A stretch of 64,000 nucleotides of DNA from Thermoanaerobaculia bacterium (GCA_030429235.1 JAUIDB010000001.1:1-64000); one strand, 5' to 3'; shown: positions 29,100 through 38,138, numbered from the stretch's first letter. Notes: a model not told the origin generated them from the letters alone. Numbers and translations: made by a program.

Positions 29100-29879
29100 C
29101 TACAGCTGCCGCTGGATCCAGTCGAGGTCGCTCGGCTTGTACCACGGCCAACGCCGTGCCCGACCGGAGCGCAGCAACTCGGGAACGGTGACGAACCGGT
29201 ATTCGTTCCCGTGACGATGCAACAGTTCGGCTACGGCATCGACCGAGGCCGTGCGGTCCCGCGCCCGAACGTCGTGCGTGCAGAAGAGGCGGTCGTGAAG
29301 CAACGCGATCGCTCCCGGGCGGAGGCCCGCTTCCAGCCGCTGCACCAACGCCGTAGCCGGCTCCGGATGCCAGTCCTCGGCCATCACGCTCCAGGCCACG
29401 ACGTCGACCCCGGCGCGGGCCGCATCGAGGCGCGAGCGCCAGGTCTGATGCCCCCAGGGCGGCCGAAAGAGCGCCGGCTCCTCCGGAGGACGGGGGGGCA
29501 ACACCTCCTCGCACCAGGCGATCTGGCGCCGCCGCCAGGCCGAGGTGAGGAGTGGCATCGAGCTATGGTCCCAGGAGTGGTTGGCTACGCAGTGACCCTC
29601 GTCCCGGGCCCGACCGACGATCTCGGGATGGGCTCGTGCCGCCTTGCCCACCACGAAGAAGGTCGCCTGCGCTCCCGCCGCCCCCAGGACGTCGAGCAGA
29701 CGAGGTGTCGTTTCTGGATCGGGACCGTCGTCGAAGGTCAAAGCCACCAGCGGCTGCTCGGTGTCGACATGGGTGATGGTTCCGACGGACCAGCGTCCCC
29801 CGGCCAGTGACGCCAGATCCTCGATCCGCCGCTTGACGAACTCTCGGGCGGCAGAGCCCTTGGCCCAGGGTGCTGGCAT
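29100..29879 (-). CDS. Polysaccharide deacetylase (NodB/CE4 family)
   Basis: A 259-residue CE4-fold deacetylase removing N- or O-acetyl groups from surface glycans. The NodB signatures are present: ALTFDDGPDPE with the catalytic and metal aspartates, the HxxxH metal site NHSWDHSS, RPPWG and a late LLHD. No clear signal peptide from the chosen start, so it may act in the cytoplasm or leave by another route. ATG 29879 is fixed by TATCTT (29891-29886) exactly 6 nt upstream, the leaderless geometry; the longer frame up to 29933 would cross that promoter. It is divergent from the GT2 gene and co-oriented with the epimerase. Confidence 0.9.
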   Translation of the reverse strand: MPAPWAKGSAAREFVKRRIEDLASLAGGRWSVGTITHVDTEQPLVALTFDDGPDPETTPRLLDVLGAAGAQATFFVVGKAARAHPEIVGRARDEGHCVANHSWDHSSMPLLTSAWRRRQIAWCEEVLPPRPPEEPALFRPPWGHQTWRSRLDAARAGVDVVAWSVMAEDWHPEPATALVQRLEAGLRPGAIALLHDRLFCTHDVRARDRTASVDAVAELLHRHGNEYRFVTVPELLRSGRARRWPWYKPSDLDWIQRQL

Positions 29880-29885
29880 GGCGGC

Positions 29886-29980
29886 AAGATACCACAGAGG
29901 ATCGAGCCCCGATCTCGCCGGGAAACCCGGCACTTTCTACCGGTGGGCGCTTGTCCGGCCCTTCCTCGACCGGCTATGGT
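29886..29980. promoter_or_regulatory. Divergent leaderless promoters: deacetylase and GT2
   Basis: Minus: TATCTT 29891-29886, 6 nt before ATG 29879. Plus: TTGTCC 29951-29956, 18-nt spacer, TATGGT 29975-29980, 6 nt before GTG 29987. Both starts coincide with the predicted +1. Confidence 0.55.
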
Positions 29981-29986
29981 GCGGGC

Positions 29987-30889
29987 GTGACGCAACCTTC
30001 CCCTTCGCACTCCGAGTCCACCCCGCCCCTGGTGAGCGTCGTGATCCCGGCCAAAGACGCCGCGCACACGCTACCCGAACAGCTGGAAGCTCTCTGTGGT
30101 CAGGAGACGCCGCGAGCCTGGGAGCTGGTCGTGGCCGATAACGGCTCGCGCGATACCACCCGACAGATTGCCGAGTCGTACGCCTCACGCCTCCCGGCGC
30201 TGACCGTGGTCGATGCCTCCGAACGCCGGGGAGCGGCTCACGCCCGCAACCGTGGCGCCGAAGTCGCGCGGGGGGAGATCCTGCTGTTCTGTGATGCCGA
30301 CGACGTGGTGGCGCCAGGCTGGCTCGAGGCGATGGCCCGAGGGGTGGAGGAGGGGGGCTTCGTGGCCTCCCGCTTCGAGGTCCACCGATTGAACCGAGCC
30401 GCCGTCGCGGCCGCCCATCGCCATCCGCAAGAGAGCGGTCTGAACCCCTACACCTACCCCGACTTCCTGCCCCACGCCGGCGGCGCGGGACTCGGGGTGC
30501 GGCGGGACCTCCATCGCGAGATCGGTGGCTTCGACGAAGCACGACTCGCCCTCGAGGACACCGACTACTGCTGGCGTTTGCAGTTGGCGGGGCAACCGTT
30601 GGCCTTCGCCGGCGATGCCGTCGTTCACGTGCGCTTCAAACCGAGCCTGGGCGGCGATTTCCGACAGCTCTTCGGCTACGGTGTCGAAAACGTGAGAATC
30701 TACCGAGACTATCGAGCGCGCGGCATGAAGCGCCTGTCGCCGATCGCGGGGCCACTGCGCTGGATCAAGCTGATCCTGACCTCCTGGAGCATGCTGTCGA
30801 ACCGGCGCCGTGCCGGCTGGGTGGCGCAGCTCGGCTGGCGGCTCGGGCGAGCCGTCGGTTGCCTCCGCTTTCGGGTCTGGGCGCCGTAG
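29987..30889 (+). CDS. Family 2 glycosyltransferase
   Basis: A 300-residue GT-A fold glycosyltransferase using a nucleotide-sugar donor. Visible are SVVIPAKDAAHTL, VVADNGSRD, the DxD-type metal motif in LLFCDADDVV, GAGLGVRRDL and the acceptor-side LALEDTDYCWRL (the ED of the catalytic base region). It has no real membrane helix, so it probably works at the inner face of the membrane. GTG 29987 is set by TATGGT 6 nt upstream; the longer frame from 29870 would read through the promoter. It converges with the lipoprotein gene (8-nt gap). Confidence 0.92.
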   Translation: MTQPSPSHSESTPPLVSVVIPAKDAAHTLPEQLEALCGQETPRAWELVVADNGSRDTTRQIAESYASRLPALTVVDASERRGAAHARNRGAEVARGEILLFCDADDVVAPGWLEAMARGVEEGGFVASRFEVHRLNRAAVAAAHRHPQESGLNPYTYPDFLPHAGGAGLGVRRDLHREIGGFDEARLALEDTDYCWRLQLAGQPLAFAGDAVVHVRFKPSLGGDFRQLFGYGVENVRIYRDYRARGMKRLSPIAGPLRWIKLILTSWSMLSNRRRAGWVAQLGWRLGRAVGCLRFRVWAP

Positions 30890-30897
30890 CCTTTCCG

Positions 30898-32037
30898 CTA
30901 GGGAGGAATCAGCCGTCGCAACGGTTGCCAGCCGTCGGCCTGCCACTCGACGATATGGAGTGGCCGGTCCGCATCGTGGCTCGGGTCGAACCGCCACTCT
31001 CCCCCGACCCCCTCGAGGGTCTTGCGTTGGCTGATCGCCCGCTCGAGGTAGCGGCGAATGCCCTCTCGGGTCGGGCCCTCCTGGACCATCGCCCGTCGCA
31101 GGAGCTGCACCGCGTCGTAGGCGAAGACCTCCTCGCCCACCGGTGCGCTACCGAACCGTTCGAGGTATTGACTGAAAAACGGCTCCTGGCGATCGACCGC
31201 GGGCACGTAGAAGCGGGCGGCGCGCAGGGACGACTCCACCGCCGCCGAGCGGACCATCGGCTGCCGCGACAGGTCCTCGCCTCCGAGCATGGGCAGGTCG
31301 AGATCCAGCTCGGCGAGGATCCCCAAGGTCCAACTCGCCGACTCTGGACGGTGAAAGAGAGCCAGGAGATCGGGAGGGTCGGTGGTGAGTTCCGCCAGCT
31401 CCCGGCGGATCAGCTCGCGGTCGATCGGCCGCAGGGGTTCGCGGTGGAAGATGTGTCCCACCACACGTCCCCCGGCCCGCTCGACGGTCCGCTCGAACAC
31501 CTCGGCCAGACCTCGTCCGTAGGCATCGTTGACGTACACCATGACGATCTCCTGCCGGTCCCAGGTCTCCACCGCATAGCGTCCCAGAAGCTCTCCCTGG
31601 CGGGCGTCGGAAAGACAGAGCCTGTAGGTCCACTCCCCCTTGGTAATCGCCGGGTTGGTCGCACTGGTGACCAGGTGAGGTACCGCAGCCTGGTCGTAGA
31701 GGGGAGTGACCGCGAGGGTGCTGTCGCTGTTGGCACTGCCGACGACCGCCACCAGGTCCTCATCTCCCACCAGGCGGCTGGCCCAGTCGACCAGATCTGC
31801 AGTGGAGCCGGCGGCGATCGCCTCCGAGGTCTCGAGGCTCAGTGGCACGCCACCGACCCCTCCCGAGCGATTGATCTCGTCGACCGCCAATTGCACGCCC
31901 AGGATTCCGGGGCCGTCGGTGGTCAGACCGATGACGATCCGCTCGGGGGAGTCGCGGGAACAGGCCTGGGCCAACAGCAGCAGGCCGCAGGCCCACCACC
32001 AGCCGGAGGGTCGGCGAGCCCACCGCGGGCGGATCAC
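30898..32037 (-). CDS. Type I periplasmic-binding lipoprotein (branched-chain amino-acid-binding LivK-like)
   Basis: A 379-residue receptor-type protein. The N-terminus has an arginine-rich n-region, a hydrophobic core and the lipobox LAQAC (Cys26), so it should be lipid-anchored outside the cytoplasm. The rest is the two-lobed peripla_BP_6 fold: IVIGLTTDGPGILG, AVDEINRSGGVGG, VVGSANSD, VTSATNPAI and VYVNDAYGRG match LivK/AmiC-like proteins. No ABC permease or ATPase gene is nearby; instead it is the third gene after a hybrid histidine kinase, whose TGA overlaps its GTG start (GTGA). By inference it presents a small ligand to that kinase rather than to a transporter. Confidence 0.88.
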   Translation of the reverse strand: MIRPRWARRPSGWWWACGLLLLAQACSRDSPERIVIGLTTDGPGILGVQLAVDEINRSGGVGGVPLSLETSEAIAAGSTADLVDWASRLVGDEDLVAVVGSANSDSTLAVTPLYDQAAVPHLVTSATNPAITKGEWTYRLCLSDARQGELLGRYAVETWDRQEIVMVYVNDAYGRGLAEVFERTVERAGGRVVGHIFHREPLRPIDRELIRRELAELTTDPPDLLALFHRPESASWTLGILAELDLDLPMLGGEDLSRQPMVRSAAVESSLRAARFYVPAVDRQEPFFSQYLERFGSAPVGEEVFAYDAVQLLRRAMVQEGPTREGIRRYLERAISQRKTLEGVGGEWRFDPSHDADRPLHIVEWQADGWQPLRRLIPP

Positions 32038-34061
32038 GCCTCGACCTCGGCCCCCAGAGGACGGTTCAGGGCACCCCCCAGGACCCGTTCGTAGGCGGTC
32101 CAGGTGAAGGGCTTCTCGAGGTAAGGCATCGTCAGCTTCTCCCGGTAGTGCTGGATTCCCACGATGTCGGCGGTGATGAGCACAAAGCGCTCCACCAGGT
32201 CCGATCGGTGGACCTGGATCCACCGGTAGAGATCGAGACCCGACAGGCGGCCGGGGATCTTGAAGTCGGCCACCACCAGATCGACCTGCTCTCGCCGCAG
32301 GACCGCGATCGCCTCTTCGATCGTCAGGGCCTGGCGCACCTCCAGCCCGCGCTGCGACAGGAACTGGGTCTGGAGCTCCAGGAGCGGAATCTCGTCCTCC
32401 ACCACCAGGACCATGGCTTCCCTTCCCTTCAGCGAGGGTACGGAACGCGGCTCCTCTTCACCCTCGGCCCTCGCCTGACGCACTCTCGGCAGGCGGACCG
32501 TCAGCCGAGCTCCGACCTCCAGGTTCTCGGCCTGGATCTCGCCGTCGTGCTCCTCGACGATCCGATGACTGACCGCCAGTCCCATCCCCATCCCTTCACC
32601 CGTTGCCTTGGTCGAGTAGAAGGGATCGAAGGCCCGCTCCGGATCGTCCAGACCCGGACCATCGTCTTCGACCATCAGACTCACCACGTCGCGGTCGGCG
32701 GCGATCCGCAACTCGACCCGGCCCGCGCCCGCACGCGAGGCCACGGCCTCGAAGGCGTTGCGGAGAAGGTTGACCACGACTTGCTCCAGCCGGAAGGGGT
32801 CGGCAAAGACCAGTCTGGCCTCGTCGACCTGGTCGACCACCACCGTCACCGCCGGATCCTGCAAGAAGGGATTCGCCGCCAGGATGCCTCGGCAGAGCTC
32901 CCCCAGGTCTACTTCGACCCGCTCGAGTTTCGGCGGTCGCGCGTACTCGGCCAGCTGGGCCACGATCCTCTGGCAACGCTCCGCCTGGTGGAGCACCGTC
33001 TCCAGATCGCGGCGCTGCTCGTCGCTGACCTCCTCACGATCGGCCAGGAGCTGGCTGATGCCCATGATCACCGTCAGCGGATTGTTGAGCTCGTGCGCCA
33101 CTCCGCTGACCAGCTGACCCATCGCCGTACGACTCGCCGTGCGCTGCAGTTGCCGCTGGAGACTCTCGAGCTCCGACCCGCGTTGGGCGAAGCGCGTCTC
33201 GAGCTCGACGTGGTCGCGGGCCAGCTCGTCGGCCATGAAGTTGAAGTCCTCGGCCAGCTGCCCCAGTTCGTCGGGCCGGACGACCGGAGCTCGGGCCGCA
33301 AAGTCCCCCTCTCGCAACCGGCTGGCGGCCTCGGTCAAGCCGGCGATGGGGGCGAGAAACCAGCGCCGCAGGAGCGCCAGGAGAACCAGCGGGAGGAGGA
33401 GAACGCCAACCGCCAGCATCGGTAGGGTGGTCTGACTCTGGTCCGAGCTCCGCTGAATCGCCTCGATCGCCGCCGCCAGGCCGGCGAGTTGCAGCTGTCC
33501 CAACCGATCGAGTTCCTCCCCCGCCCGCCGGCCCAGATCCTCGACCTCCTGCCGGGAAACCAGGGCACGCTCACGTTCGCCGGCCTCGAGTTGGGTGTGA
33601 CTGATGAGGGCGAGGTTGCCGGAGGCCGAGAGCAGTTCGCTGATCCGTCCCACGGTCTGGCGCTCCTCGACCCCGACGTCGATCTCGAGGTAGCGGTTCT
33701 CGAGCCGTCCGAGCAGGAAGTTGATCCGCGCCAGCTGGATCGGGAACTCGGCGTCGATCCGCTCGAACTGGCTCCGCAGCAGGTCGAGCTCCTGGCGCAG
33801 AGCCACCCGCATGTCGAGCTCCAACTCGGTAGTCTGTTGGAACGTCCTGGTCAACGCGAGCGCTTCTTCCGCTTGTCGGTCGACGCGACGCGTCAGGGCG
33901 TAGGCAAACGCCAACAGACAGGCGCAACTGATCAGGACGAAGAGGAGGATCTCGCGGAGAACCGAGGGTCTTCGGCCCACCAATCCCCCGCGGGGCACCT
34001 TCGAATCCCCGGCCGGTGGCACTCTGGGATCTGGCCTGACCCGACCGCGCCCCTCGCTCAT
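32034..34061 (-). CDS. Hybrid sensor histidine kinase with C-terminal receiver domain
   Basis: A 675-residue membrane sensor: TM1 about residues 37-58, an extracytoplasmic mostly helical region 60-210, TM2 about 212-231, HAMP, coiled coil, HisKA with His323 in VAHELNNPL, HATPase_c (NLLRNAFEA, DDGPGL, GMGMGLAVS) and a receiver at about 549-665. The receiver has the acidic pair (VVEDE), phosphoacceptor Asp599 (VVADFKIPG), a Thr (LITAD) and Lys (LEKPF), so it is complete. No separate response regulator or DNA-binding output is in the operon. ATG 34061 overlaps the TGA of the methyltransferase gene (ATGA), and its own TGA overlaps the lipoprotein start. Confidence 0.94.
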   Translation of the reverse strand: MSEGRGRVRPDPRVPPAGDSKVPRGGLVGRRPSVLREILLFVLISCACLLAFAYALTRRVDRQAEEALALTRTFQQTTELELDMRVALRQELDLLRSQFERIDAEFPIQLARINFLLGRLENRYLEIDVGVEERQTVGRISELLSASGNLALISHTQLEAGERERALVSRQEVEDLGRRAGEELDRLGQLQLAGLAAAIEAIQRSSDQSQTTLPMLAVGVLLLPLVLLALLRRWFLAPIAGLTEAASRLREGDFAARAPVVRPDELGQLAEDFNFMADELARDHVELETRFAQRGSELESLQRQLQRTASRTAMGQLVSGVAHELNNPLTVIMGISQLLADREEVSDEQRRDLETVLHQAERCQRIVAQLAEYARPPKLERVEVDLGELCRGILAANPFLQDPAVTVVVDQVDEARLVFADPFRLEQVVVNLLRNAFEAVASRAGAGRVELRIAADRDVVSLMVEDDGPGLDDPERAFDPFYSTKATGEGMGMGLAVSHRIVEEHDGEIQAENLEVGARLTVRLPRVRQARAEGEEEPRSVPSLKGREAMVLVVEDEIPLLELQTQFLSQRGLEVRQALTIEEAIAVLRREQVDLVVADFKIPGRLSGLDLYRWIQVHRSDLVERFVLITADIVGIQHYREKLTMPYLEKPFTWTAYERVLGGALNRPLGAEVEA

Positions 34062-34855
34062 CGGCTAGCCGACACAGTGGCGGTCGCCGTTCCCCCCGCT
34101 GCTCCCCGGTCCACGGCTTCGATCCGGGACACCTCGCCGCTCGAGGCACCGCGGGCGGCGAAGACTCCCATCCACCAACTACCGCCGCGGTCCGCCGGCA
34201 CGACCGTCTGTTCGAGGGCGGGTAGCACCTCGAGGAGTCGCCGACGAATCGCCTGCGAGCGCGGGGTCTCGAACATTGACACGATCAACACGCCCTCCGC
34301 TGCGAGCTCCCCGCGGAAGCGTTCCACCGTCTCGATCGGGTCTTCGAAGTAGTACACGCACTCGTTGAGCACGATCGCGTCCAGCGCTTCGTCGGGCTGC
34401 CACCGCTCGGCGTCCGCCGCCAGGAGACGATCGCCGGGCTGTAGCCGCGACTGCCCCCGCTCCACTGCCGCTGCCGACAGATCGACCCCCAGGTAGCGAG
34501 CCGCCGTGGGTAGGTACGGGCGCAGCACCGCGTCTCCGGCCCCGATGTCGAGCAGCGAGCCGGCCCCAGCGTGGCGACGCCAGAGCTCCACCAATCGCTC
34601 GTAGCGCGGAATCTCGGCGGTGTCCTGGAGTAGGTCCCACTCGCCCTGGCGATACTGCTGGTCCCAGGCCTCGGCGCTCTGTGGCGCGTCGCCGCGAGTC
34701 GACAGGTCTTCCCAGGCTCGAACCCAACGTCGCAGCGCCCCGTGCCCGGGGAAGGTCCGGCCCCAGAGGTACCGATAGTAGAGCGGGTACAGGGGCCGGA
34801 AGCCCTTGCGAAGGATGCGCTTCGGGAGCGACGGAGGGGTTGAGCCGGTGGCCAT
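34058..34855 (-). CDS. Class I SAM-dependent methyltransferase
   Basis: A 265-residue soluble methyltransferase. The SAM site is LLDIGAGDAVLRPYL, followed by YLGVDLSAAAV, LLAADAERW and the post-motif LNECVYYFEDP. The N-terminal 75 residues are basic and aromatic and not typical of the fold. Substrate unknown. It is the first gene of a tightly coupled operon with the hybrid kinase and the binding lipoprotein (both junctions are 4-nt overlaps), so it may modify a component of that sensory pathway or its signal. A TAGGAT hexamer at 34873-34868 lies 12 nt upstream, giving a leader of only about 6 nt. Divergent from the flippase gene. Confidence 0.85.
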   Translation of the reverse strand: MATGSTPPSLPKRILRKGFRPLYPLYYRYLWGRTFPGHGALRRWVRAWEDLSTRGDAPQSAEAWDQQYRQGEWDLLQDTAEIPRYERLVELWRRHAGAGSLLDIGAGDAVLRPYLPTAARYLGVDLSAAAVERGQSRLQPGDRLLAADAERWQPDEALDAIVLNECVYYFEDPIETVERFRGELAAEGVLIVSMFETPRSQAIRRRLLEVLPALEQTVVPADRGGSWWMGVFAARGASSGEVSRIEAVDRGAAGGTATATVSASR

Positions 34856-34866
34856 CGGAATCGAGC

Positions 34867-34873
34867 TATCCTA
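34867..34873. promoter_or_regulatory. Symmetric -10 element serving both strands
   Basis: TATCCTA reads TATCCT on the plus strand (toward the flippase, ATG 34917) and TAGGAT on the minus strand (toward the methyltransferase, ATG 34855). One AT-rich core can thus serve two divergent transcripts. Confidence 0.45.
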
Positions 34874-34916
34874 CCTCGCGAGCGGCCCCTGCGCTTGCCC
34901 ACCCACTCCACACGTC

Positions 34917-36308
34917 ATGAGTCAGACCACCGGCCGCCGATTCCTCCACTCGACCATCGCTTCGTACGCCAGCCTGGCGGTGCGACTCGTGGTCCGGCTG
35001 GGCTCGCAGATGGCACTCGGCCGATTGGTGCTGCCCGAGGGCCACGGCAGCTACGAGCTCGCCTTCCGGCTCGTCATCATCTGCTCGGCGCTGCGCGACC
35101 TGGGGCTCAACTTTCATCTGATCCGCGATCGGCGGGAACCGTACGGCACGGTCTGCGCCTTCGGAATGATGCAGTCCCTGCTGGTGATTCTGCTGCTCTT
35201 CTTGGCGGCTCCTCTGCTCGGCGCTGTCGACCCTGCCTTGCCCACCGTACTCCGCGTGCTGGCCCTGTGGGTACTCTTCGACGGGCTGGTGGTGGCACCT
35301 CGAACCTACTTCGAACGCCAGCTCCAGATCGGCGAACTCGCCCTCCCCGAGGTCGGTCGCGGAGTCCTCAACGCGGCCGTCGCCATCACCCTGGCGGCGT
35401 TCGGATGGGAGGTGTGGAGCCTGGTGGCGGGAGAGCTGGTGGCGACCGCCGCCTTCGCCGGCTTCGTCTGGTACCGCGCGCGGGGCCGCATGCCGTGGGA
35501 GGTGAACCTCTCGCTGTTGCCCGACCTCCTGCGGCAGAGCCGCTGGCTGTTCTGCATCTGGGTCGTCCTGCAGGCCGTGGAGTACGTCGACGTGTTCATC
35601 GTGGGAGCGGTGACGCTCGACCCCGAGACGGTAGGCTACTACTCCAAGGCCTACCTCATCGCCTTCCTGGTACCGCAGATCGTGGCGCCGCGGGCGTTGA
35701 TCCCGGCCCTGGTCGAGCTGCGCGACGACGCCGCGCGATTCCTCCTCGCCTTCCGGCTCGGCACTCTGCTGCTCATGGTCTTCCAGGTGGTGGCCGGCTA
35801 CTTCCTCTTCTGGAACGCCGAGCGGGTGGTCGAGATCCTGCTGGGAGGGCAGTGGGAGCCGGCGGTGGCGATCCTCCGCGTCCTCTGCTTCGTCCCCTTC
35901 CTCGACATCTTCAAGGACCTCGGGGGCGAGGTGCTCAAGGTGGTCCATCAGGACCGTGCCTGGCTGGCGGTCGGCCTCGTCAACCTGCTCTGCTTGCTGG
36001 TCTTCGGTGCCCTGTTCACGGCGTGGTGGGGAGGGCGGGGAATGGCCCTGGCCAACCTGCTGCTGTTGGGCAACTGGTTGATGGCGCGACGCATGGCCCG
36101 GATCTTCGGAGCCGGCTTCTGGCAACTGGGCCGCGATCTCCTGCAGGTCTACCTGCTGCCGTTGCCGCTCTTCGCCCTGGCAGCGTGGTGGCTTCCCGCC
36201 GCATCCTGGGGCCTCTTCGCGGCCCATCTGCTGGTCGCCGCCAGCTCGGTGGCCCTCCTCGGCTGGCGTTTCTGGGAACCACTGCAGCGATTCCTCGCCG
36301 ACCGCTGA
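34917..36308 (+). CDS. Wzx-like polysaccharide flippase (MATE/MVF superfamily)
   Basis: A 463-residue membrane protein with about 12-14 hydrophobic segments along its whole length and the N-terminal pattern of O-antigen flippases (FLHSTIASYASLAVRLVVRL). Such proteins move lipid-linked oligosaccharides from the inner to the outer leaflet. It fits the surrounding glycosyltransferase, epimerase and deacetylase genes. ATG 34917 gives a natural N-terminus; longer readings add residues that cross the divergent promoter. No clear Shine-Dalgarno site is present. It ends 8 nt before the stop of the convergent alkaline-phosphatase-superfamily gene. Confidence 0.9.
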   Translation: MSQTTGRRFLHSTIASYASLAVRLVVRLGSQMALGRLVLPEGHGSYELAFRLVIICSALRDLGLNFHLIRDRREPYGTVCAFGMMQSLLVILLLFLAAPLLGAVDPALPTVLRVLALWVLFDGLVVAPRTYFERQLQIGELALPEVGRGVLNAAVAITLAAFGWEVWSLVAGELVATAAFAGFVWYRARGRMPWEVNLSLLPDLLRQSRWLFCIWVVLQAVEYVDVFIVGAVTLDPETVGYYSKAYLIAFLVPQIVAPRALIPALVELRDDAARFLLAFRLGTLLLMVFQVVAGYFLFWNAERVVEILLGGQWEPAVAILRVLCFVPFLDIFKDLGGEVLKVVHQDRAWLAVGLVNLLCLLVFGALFTAWWGGRGMALANLLLLGNWLMARRMARIFGAGFWQLGRDLLQVYLLPLPLFALAAWWLPAASWGLFAAHLLVAASSVALLGWRFWEPLQRFLADR

Positions 36309-36316
36309 TCCGACCG

Positions 36317-38125
36317 TCAGCGATCGATGTAGCCCAACGCCTCCAACTGCTCCAACGCTTCTTCCGACAGCTCCAGGGGCGTGCCCGGGCGCCAGGCTTC
36401 GACCAGGGCATCGAGTTCCGCCTGGCGCTCCGCCGGGGTCGAGTCCAGTTCGGTGATCCGGTTGCGCCGCTCCCCCGGGTCGCGCTGGCGGTCGTAGAGT
36501 TCCCAGCTGTCGCCGTAGGCCGACCAGATCAGTTTCCGACCCCCCTCCTCGACAGTCCGCATAGCGACCTCGGCGATGTAGGGGCGCAGGAGCAACCGGC
36601 CTTCGCTCGAATAGTAGATCGAGGCGTACCGGCGGGTCCGGTGGCGGCGCTGAGACCACTCTTCCAGCCCGCTGGCACCCTGCTCGGCCAAGACCTGCAC
36701 CAGGTCGTGCACATCGCGACCCTCGAGCCGCGCGGCGTCCACCGCCGGCTCCACCCCGGCTCCCCACACCGCCAGCGGCACCCGAAGCACCTCGTCGTAG
36801 AGTGAGAAACCGTGACCGAACAACTCGTGTTCGTAGAACTCCTCGCCGTGATCCGACACCAGCACGAAGAGGGTCGACCCGCCCAGTGCCGCCTCGAGCC
36901 GGGTCAACGTCTCGTCGAGTTCCACGTCGAGGTAGGCGAGTTCGGCCCGGTAGGCCCGCCACATCTCTCGAGCCGTCGGCCGCCGCGGGGTCACGCCGGC
37001 CAGATAGGGCTCGTGCGGGTCGAGGTAGTGGAGGTAGAGGAACTGGGGTTGGGTCGTGAGCTGCGTCGACGGCTGGTCCAGCCAGGCCTCCACCGCCCTT
37101 CCCACGGTCTCCGCCCGGGCGTAGGGGGTGGCCCGGAACTCTCGGAAGGTGTCGAAACCCTGGTCGAACCCGACTTCGGCTCCGACCGCCGCCCAGTTGG
37201 TGACGAGAGCGGTGGTCGCGTAACCGAGTCCGTGCAGACGCTCGGCCAAGGTGGTGTGCTCCCGGGCCAGACCGTCCTCGATGCCGCGCGCTCCGTGGGC
37301 CTCGGGCTGCAATCCCGTGAAGAAGCTGGCCATCGCCGGTCGCGTCCAGGTCGCGGCGCTCCACAGATCGGTGTAGCGCCGGGCCTGCTCCAACCGCGCC
37401 TCGAGCCGCGGCATCGATTCGCCCGACCCGCCCCAGTCCGAGAGCGCATCCGCCCGCAGGGTATCCAACAGGACGAACACCACGTGGGGCCGTGGTTGCG
37501 CGTCGAGAGCGGCTTCTGCGCCGTCGGCATGGATGGACACGGCGGCCTGAGTGGACACGGCCACCTGGCCCTCCGCCCCGTGCCGGGCGAACAGGGCATG
37601 GCGCGCTTCGGCGACCGAGGAACCCGACAGGTAGTAGGCCGGGGTGCCCAGCAGGGTGTTGTGGCGCAGCAGGTGCCAGCCCCAGGGGCCGGCACTCTGC
37701 AGGACGCCGAGGGCAACGACCGCCACCCCGGCGCCCAGGGTCAAAGCCCACCAGAGGTCCCGCCAGCCCGCCCGCTCCTCGGCCAGGTGCCGGCAGAGCG
37801 GCAGGAGCAGCAGGCTCGACAGAAGCAACCCGAGAGCGAGAGCACCAAAACCCTCCGGCCACCGGGTCGTTTCGCGCAGCTGCCACCAGAGGACCAGCGC
37901 CAGGCCACCTGCCGCCAGGAATCGTCCCGCGTGCCCCCCCGCCAGCCATCTCGCCCCGAGGACCACGGCGGCGGCCAGCAGAAGGTAGAGGCCGGAGAAG
38001 AGCAGGCCGGCCGACACGTCCCAGTCACTCGAGCTGCCCACCCAGGCGAGCCCTACCAGGACCAGCCCGAGCAGGGTGGTCGCGGTCAGGGTCCAGAACG
38101 GTCGCCAGGGAGTCTTCGGTTGCAC
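36317..38125 (-). CDS. Membrane-anchored alkaline-phosphatase-superfamily (sulfatase-like) enzyme without the sulfatase cysteine
   Basis: A 602-residue protein: four or so N-terminal transmembrane helices (to about residue 155), a linker, then an extracytoplasmic sulfatase-fold domain. Metal residues are seen in VFVLLDTLRADAL and VSDHGEEFYEHELFGHG. The nucleophile region reads WTRPAMASFFTG: there is no CxPSR, so the formylglycine of true sulfatases cannot form, and a threonine may act as in phosphoethanolamine transferases and phosphonate hydrolases. The C-terminus EQLEALGYI recurs in the second such protein at 42284. GTG 38125 is set by TAGCTT (38138-38133) 7 nt upstream. Likely role: adding or removing phospho-groups on surface glycans. 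Confidence 0.85.
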   Translation of the reverse strand: MQPKTPWRPFWTLTATTLLGLVLVGLAWVGSSSDWDVSAGLLFSGLYLLLAAAVVLGARWLAGGHAGRFLAAGGLALVLWWQLRETTRWPEGFGALALGLLLSSLLLLPLCRHLAEERAGWRDLWWALTLGAGVAVVALGVLQSAGPWGWHLLRHNTLLGTPAYYLSGSSVAEARHALFARHGAEGQVAVSTQAAVSIHADGAEAALDAQPRPHVVFVLLDTLRADALSDWGGSGESMPRLEARLEQARRYTDLWSAATWTRPAMASFFTGLQPEAHGARGIEDGLAREHTTLAERLHGLGYATTALVTNWAAVGAEVGFDQGFDTFREFRATPYARAETVGRAVEAWLDQPSTQLTTQPQFLYLHYLDPHEPYLAGVTPRRPTAREMWRAYRAELAYLDVELDETLTRLEAALGGSTLFVLVSDHGEEFYEHELFGHGFSLYDEVLRVPLAVWGAGVEPAVDAARLEGRDVHDLVQVLAEQGASGLEEWSQRRHRTRRYASIYYSSEGRLLLRPYIAEVAMRTVEEGGRKLIWSAYGDSWELYDRQRDPGERRNRITELDSTPAERQAELDALVEAWRPGTPLELSEEALEQLEALGYIDR

Positions 38126-38132
38126 GCGCGGC

Positions 38133-38138
38133 AAGCTA
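38133..38138 (-). promoter_or_regulatory. -10 element for a leaderless transcript of the gene at 38125
   Basis: TAGCTT, then 7 nt, then GTG 38125. No -35 match. Confidence 0.5.

Noticed and set aside
34866-37949. 1027-codon open frame on the minus strand
   Set aside because: Covers the flippase and the AP-superfamily gene in other frames; its translation is arginine/proline/glycine-rich low-complexity without domains, the typical GC-rich shadow.
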